NCBI RefSeq assembly: GCF_963676685.1
Contig: NC_092354.1
Location: 70,172,178-70,236,177, forward strand
Reading direction: 5' to 3'
Length of the DNA: 64,000 bases
Source of the DNA: Mytilus edulis
Taxonomy: Eukaryota; Mollusca; Bivalvia; Mytilida; Mytilidae
Shown here: one piece after another, positions 60,106 to 64,000 of the stretch
Numbering within the stretch: the stretch's first letter is position 1
Layout of the letters: each line of letters starts with the position of its first letter
Position numbers and translations under genes: made by a program
Notes under the pieces: generated by a model
Seen by the model: only the letters and a program-made list of their open reading frames with translations
The model's database searches: none
What the model was told of the DNA's origin: nothing

Positions 60106-61879
60106 TAACTATTTTTGGTTATCTTGTATTCTAGGTGTAAATTCGAGTGTTGCAGAAGTTTTTTTTAATTAATGACTAGATTGAACTGCGTATCTGGTAT
60201 TATTGTATTGCTCTACATTAGAGGTAATTGATGGCTATTTTTAAAAAAGTATTACTCATATAAATGTGTGCTCCTAAATCAAATAAGTATAAAAGCATTG
60301 CCATGACTGGCCATAACGGGTCGCCATATAGTGGAGCGAAATGTGTCATGATTTGGTTCAGTTCTTAATGGTTTGGCTAAGTTAGTCGGTCGGAACTATA
60401 GCTAAGTGTATTTTCAAACAAATAAAATGTTTGGATCTATGTTGCAAGTAAAACGATCTACATTCAAACTTATGCTGCTAAGAAATTAATGCGGGATAAG
60501 CAAAAAAACAACTTTGAGAGACACCCTACTACTGATCATAGAAATAAGACATGGTTGAATTAATTTCATATTAAATTGCCTGTCAGTGAGAGAAAATTTG
60601 AAAAAAAATGTCAGCCTATTGCCTTTCAAAGGGGCAGCGAGTTCATATCGATAACAAGTATCGTCTATCGACAGACAGTCCCTAAAAGAGAGTCTAGTCA
60701 ACCTCTGTAAAAAGGGACTGGTATAATGAAATGAAAAAATAGAAGGAAATTTATTAAAAGCGCAAACAACATTTCACTGTAATACGATGGTTTGATTTTT
60801 TTCCGTTAGATAATAATAGGATGTATATGCAAAATACAAAGTATTTTACCTGCATTGCTTACACTACATGGATTTTTATTTTAAATATCAGTGAGTCATA
60901 TCATTAAAAATTTGTCAAAAATCCGCAACGCCGACTTCTCTATAAATAATCGTCGATTTAAAAAAAAACATTGGTTGATATAATTACGTATTTAGCCAAT
61001 AGATCTTGATCTTGCAATATGATCGTCATTTCATTTGACAAGAGTATGAATCGTCAAGTTCGCTGTACATAATTGCTTTATATTTCAATCTTCCATAAGA
61101 ATGCTTTAGAACGTTTAGTTGAAGCACCGTGTTGAGCCTGATATATTCACCAACACATCACATATATGTGTACTGGTTATGACAATTTGCTAGACCATCA
61201 ACCGACAAAAAGGACGAAAGACGTCATGGTGAAAAAGTAAAAGAGAGATTATAACAGAACTAAACAGGGGACGTCTTATCTTTAAATTTACTAAACGCCT
61301 GCAAATTATTAGGACGATTGAGAGATCTGGGGTTTTTGTACATCTCCCTGTGCCATTTGACCGGATGTTTTGTCGACTTATAGCTGACAAGTGACCTTTT
61401 AAGCCCTCCATAGATATCGAAGACGACATTATTCTCGGAAATCCTTTTATGAATTTTTATCAACATCTGTATATTTACATCGTTGAAGACGGAAGTGTTT
61501 AACGACCTTGACTGGCTTTTCAGCCCTCGCATGGTCGGTTTAACATTGTCTAAAAACTAATTGAATTTAAAGAACATTGAAAGACCAGGGGGGTCATTTA
61601 AGCGATCTCAACTAGGTTTCACTATATATTTTGAATATCAAATTGGTATTTTGATCCCGTCGTAGACAAAGAAGACAAGAAGTTAAATACGTTCGAAACA
61701 TTGTGTTGACAGAGTTTTGCTTTTACTTTAATCCATAATTTCAAAACAGAACAAAATATTGAGAGTTAAGCTTCAGTGAGATAAAAAATCTAAAAGATGG
61801 AAACTTCAGAAAGTGACAATAAATTGCGTTAAATTAATATTTAAATTTATAAACTAACTGTATACAAAACTTTTTTTTT

Positions 61880-62030
61880 TTTTGAAAAACTAAGGCTTTT
61901 CTACCTCAGCAATATATCACCTCTTCAACTTCGTAATTTATTTGTCCTTTTCATCTTTTTTGGATTTGAGCGTCACTGATGAGTCTTTTTGTAGACGAAA
62001 AGCGCGTCTGCCGTAAATACAAAATGTAAT
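61880..62030 (-). repeat. R3 fragment, reverse
   Basis: Contains GAGCGTCACTGATGAGTCTT and GACGAAAAGCGCGTCTG. Confidence 0.55.
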
Positions 62031-62445
62031 CCTTGTATCTATGATGAGTTTATTTGCTAATATCAAAGATTGATAAACGTAAACATGATGAATAAGGAAA
62101 GACTCGTTTGTATTTTAAATATGGATTATTTTACTGCACCGAGTGTGATACGATATATATCCACTCAAGACAGTAAGATAATGACGTTTTTTGTCGATAG
62201 TGGATACATATCGTATTACATAAGATTAGGTGGTTGAATCTGTTTCCCTTATGATTTTTAAACAACATAAAGACAAACTTTTTCCTTCTTTTCTATCTAT
62301 CGGCATTAAAAAGGTGTTCTTTCCATGTGACGTCATCAAGCATGGTAGCAGGTTTTTTTTATGCCGTCACAATAGGAACGTTTATAGGAAAGCATGATTC
62401 GACGTCATAGAATTTTGACCAATGACCTATCAAACGAACTACACG

Positions 62446-62451
62446 TTTATT
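62446..62451 (-). terminator. Poly(A) signal AATAAA for the methyltransferase gene
   Basis: Minus-strand AATAAA about 50 bases after the stop at 62500. Confidence 0.55.
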
Positions 62452-62499
62452 GAATTAAAATAAACAAATATGTCAAGAAAAGAATAAATCGTGTAATGA

Positions 62500-63384
62500 T
62501 TAGAGAAACTTATTTATTTCTGTTATATTCATAAGATAAAATTTGCTATTTGGATGCATCAAATTTTCAGCTCCAAAGTAATTGTCACATTCCTCCTTAG
62601 GATCTGGAAAATTAAAAGGAGGTTTCAGTAAATTGTTTGGGTAATACCCACCAATGCTTATGACTTTATTTTGTTGTACTTTATCATACTTTGAAATTCC
62701 AAGCCAAGTCGAATTAGATTTACAAGCGTTAGCTATAGCCCTTGTACCCATTTCCAGTGGTAAATGTTGGATGCAATCTCGAATGATTATAAGATCGGCC
62801 TCGGGTGGTACCGTTGAGGTTATATCCATTTCACGAAACGTCCAGTATGGATTTTTCTCTTTAGCTCTTTTTACAGAATTTTCTGATATATCAAGGCCAA
62901 TATATTGTATATAGTCTATACCTGGAATTGCATGTTGCCAGTTACAATCACCACAAGGAACATCAACAATTTTATGTATATCATATTTCGATATCCACCT
63001 TTCAAGACAACTTCTAAGTGTTTTAGTTGAAATCATCTGGGATCCAATGCCTGAAACCGTCTCCTTTCCTCCACCCCATGATTGTCTTTCCGATATGCTG
63101 TTGAAAATTTCTCGAACATTATCATTTTCGCTTAATTTATATGTCTTTTTGAAAGCGGCATTGTAACAATCTGTTTGAGATTTGTCTCTGATATCCGGTA
63201 ACATTTGTATTAAACTAGGTATCAATTCTAATTTCTGCATTATGTTGTCGTCATTGTTAAAATGTTTCTTGAATTGACGATTTCTGTAACGACTTATTTC
63301 AAATACATTCAACATAATTACGAATACAAAAAACGCAATTATGAACAACAAACTTATCCTTATTCTGTATGCGAAGTTTCTCAT
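62500..63384 (-). CDS. Type II membrane SAM-dependent methyltransferase, single exon
   Basis: 294 residues from ATG at 63384 without introns. Residues 10-27 are one hydrophobic segment after a basic start (RNFAYRIR), so the enzyme is probably a type II Golgi or ER protein with a lumenal catalytic part. A linker follows to about 90. The class I methyltransferase fold starts at EIFNSISERQSWGGGKETV. Motif I is VDVPCGDCNW (140-149), the acidic ribose-binding strand YIGLDIS (161-167), the post-motif region MDITS, and motif IV ADLIIIRDCIQHLPLE (196-211); PPFNFPDPKEE lies at 255-265. These blocks recur in a methyltransferase group I know from bacteria and algae as well as molluscs. The substrate is unknown; a glycan is a guess from the topology. 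The intronless state could reflect retroposition or transfer from a microbe. Confidence 0.85.
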   Translation of the reverse strand: MRNFAYRIRISLLFIIAFFVFVIMLNVFEISRYRNRQFKKHFNNDDNIMQKLELIPSLIQMLPDIRDKSQTDCYNAAFKKTYKLSENDNVREIFNSISERQSWGGGKETVSGIGSQMISTKTLRSCLERWISKYDIHKIVDVPCGDCNWQHAIPGIDYIQYIGLDISENSVKRAKEKNPYWTFREMDITSTVPPEADLIIIRDCIQHLPLEMGTRAIANACKSNSTWLGISKYDKVQQNKVISIGGYYPNNLLKPPFNFPDPKEECDNYFGAENLMHPNSKFYLMNITEINKFL

Positions 63385-64000
63385 TCTGGTTTTTTGTGTG
63401 CAGTGTAATAACTTATTTACTCGTTTTTTACCTGAAAAAAATCAATTGCAGTCAAAATGTTGCATCTTTTAATTGTTTTGAGTTGTAATGGACCTGAGCT
63501 AAAGCATTTATATTTGACAAAGTCTGGTTGCAATGCAATAAGGGATTTTCATACATGTATTTTAACTTTGGGTATTATTATTAACATTTGATAAAAACAA
63601 ATTAAACTATCATGAGTTTTGATTAAAACAATTGTATATTTTTTTTAAATGTTCAAACATAAACTGAACCACTTTAGAAACGCATTACCAATTTTCTAAA
63701 TTTTCCTCGAAAATTGTAAAAAATATATATATTTCTGTTTGTTATGTACGCCGGTCATACATCTTTCTGTTTAGTAAAAATTAGACCGTCTTTAGAAACC
63801 CAATACCAATTTTCTAAATTTTCCTCGAAAATTGTAAAAAATATATATATATTTGTTTTTTTATTTACGCCCGTCCTACATCTTTCTGTTAAGAAAAATC
63901 CATCATTGCCTTACCTGAGCAAGCTAGGTAATTACGGAGCAAGAAGAGCATGCAATGTGTGACCCAGGAAGTCGGGTAGCTGAATAAATTTTCAACCGAT
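63385..64000. other. Upstream of methyltransferase, with tandem duplication
   Basis: Two copies of a 118-bp unit start at 63673 and 63791, sharing CAATTTTCTAAATTTTCC and TACATCTTTCTGTT. No exon seen. Confidence 0.6.
63673..63900 (+). repeat. 118-bp tandem duplication
   Basis: The copies differ by a handful of substitutions and in an AT dinucleotide tract. Confidence 0.85.

Larger units (their letters stand above)
59027..62499. other. Intergenic, repeats only
   Basis: Holds the 3' UTR of the tail-anchored gene, R2 reverse (59575-59840), R1 (59917-60105), an R3 fragment (61880-62030) and the 3' end of the methyltransferase gene. No further exon is supported. Confidence 0.45.

Noticed and set aside
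61190-61532. Two overlapping minus-strand frames
   Set aside because: No domain, no start context; looks like dispersed repeat sequence.

Overview
The window is animal nuclear DNA, almost certainly from a marine bivalve close to Mytilus. It is strongly A+T-rich, its genes have introns, and it is packed with dispersed repeats that I recognise as typical of mussel genomes. Its protein families (short-chain collagen C4-like secreted proteins, LU-domain plus C-type lectin proteins, Penelope-like elements) are bivalve favourites. I see no rRNA, functional tRNA, CRISPR or bacterial operon structure.

Host genes. (1) 1686-4871, minus: a three-exon secreted short-chain-collagen-C4-like protein, complete at 238 codons. 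(2) 9739-9991, plus: coding exon of a small acidic protein ending in a CaaX box. (3) 22058-22428, plus: coding exon of a similar small protein ending in five cysteines. (4) 31602-32412, plus: a broken copy of the gene at (6). (5) 34536-47123, minus: ten exons whose phases all agree, encoding two LU (Ly6/uPAR-like) domains followed by a C-type lectin domain; only the first signal-peptide exon is missing. (6) 58348-59026, plus: a 216-residue protein with a nine-residue Pro-rich repeat and a C-terminal membrane anchor. (7) 62500-63384, minus: an intronless type II membrane SAM-dependent methyltransferase.

Genes 2, 3, 4 and 6 share a layout. Each is a short coding exon just after a splice acceptor, encoding a low-complexity soluble part with a different possible membrane tail: CaaX, poly-Cys or transmembrane segment. 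I recognise none of them from described families. Genes 4 and 6 are clear paralogues, and their upstream regions (30185-30430 and 56035-56310) match as well, so promoter, leader exon and coding exon were copied together.

Mobile DNA. 13439-16440 is a 3,002-bp foldback-type DNA transposon with roughly 400-bp inverted ends built from arrays of a GATGACCGT motif, and apparent 5-bp target duplications. 19100-22010 is a dead L1/Tx1-like LINE that has lost its catalytic Asp pair. 23060-27744 is a DIRS-order (tyrosine recombinase) element with an open RT-RNase H frame; its limits are fixed by an uninterrupted tandem copy of the insertion site. 51240-52040 is a LINE 3' fragment. 52685-54334 (minus) is a near-intact Penelope-like RT with one in-frame TGA. 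Smaller Penelope tails lie at 1385-1605 and 8001-8560. A tRNA-derived SINE, MITE-like hairpins, a G/C-tract-bounded array and several tandem duplications fill much of the remaining intron and intergenic space.
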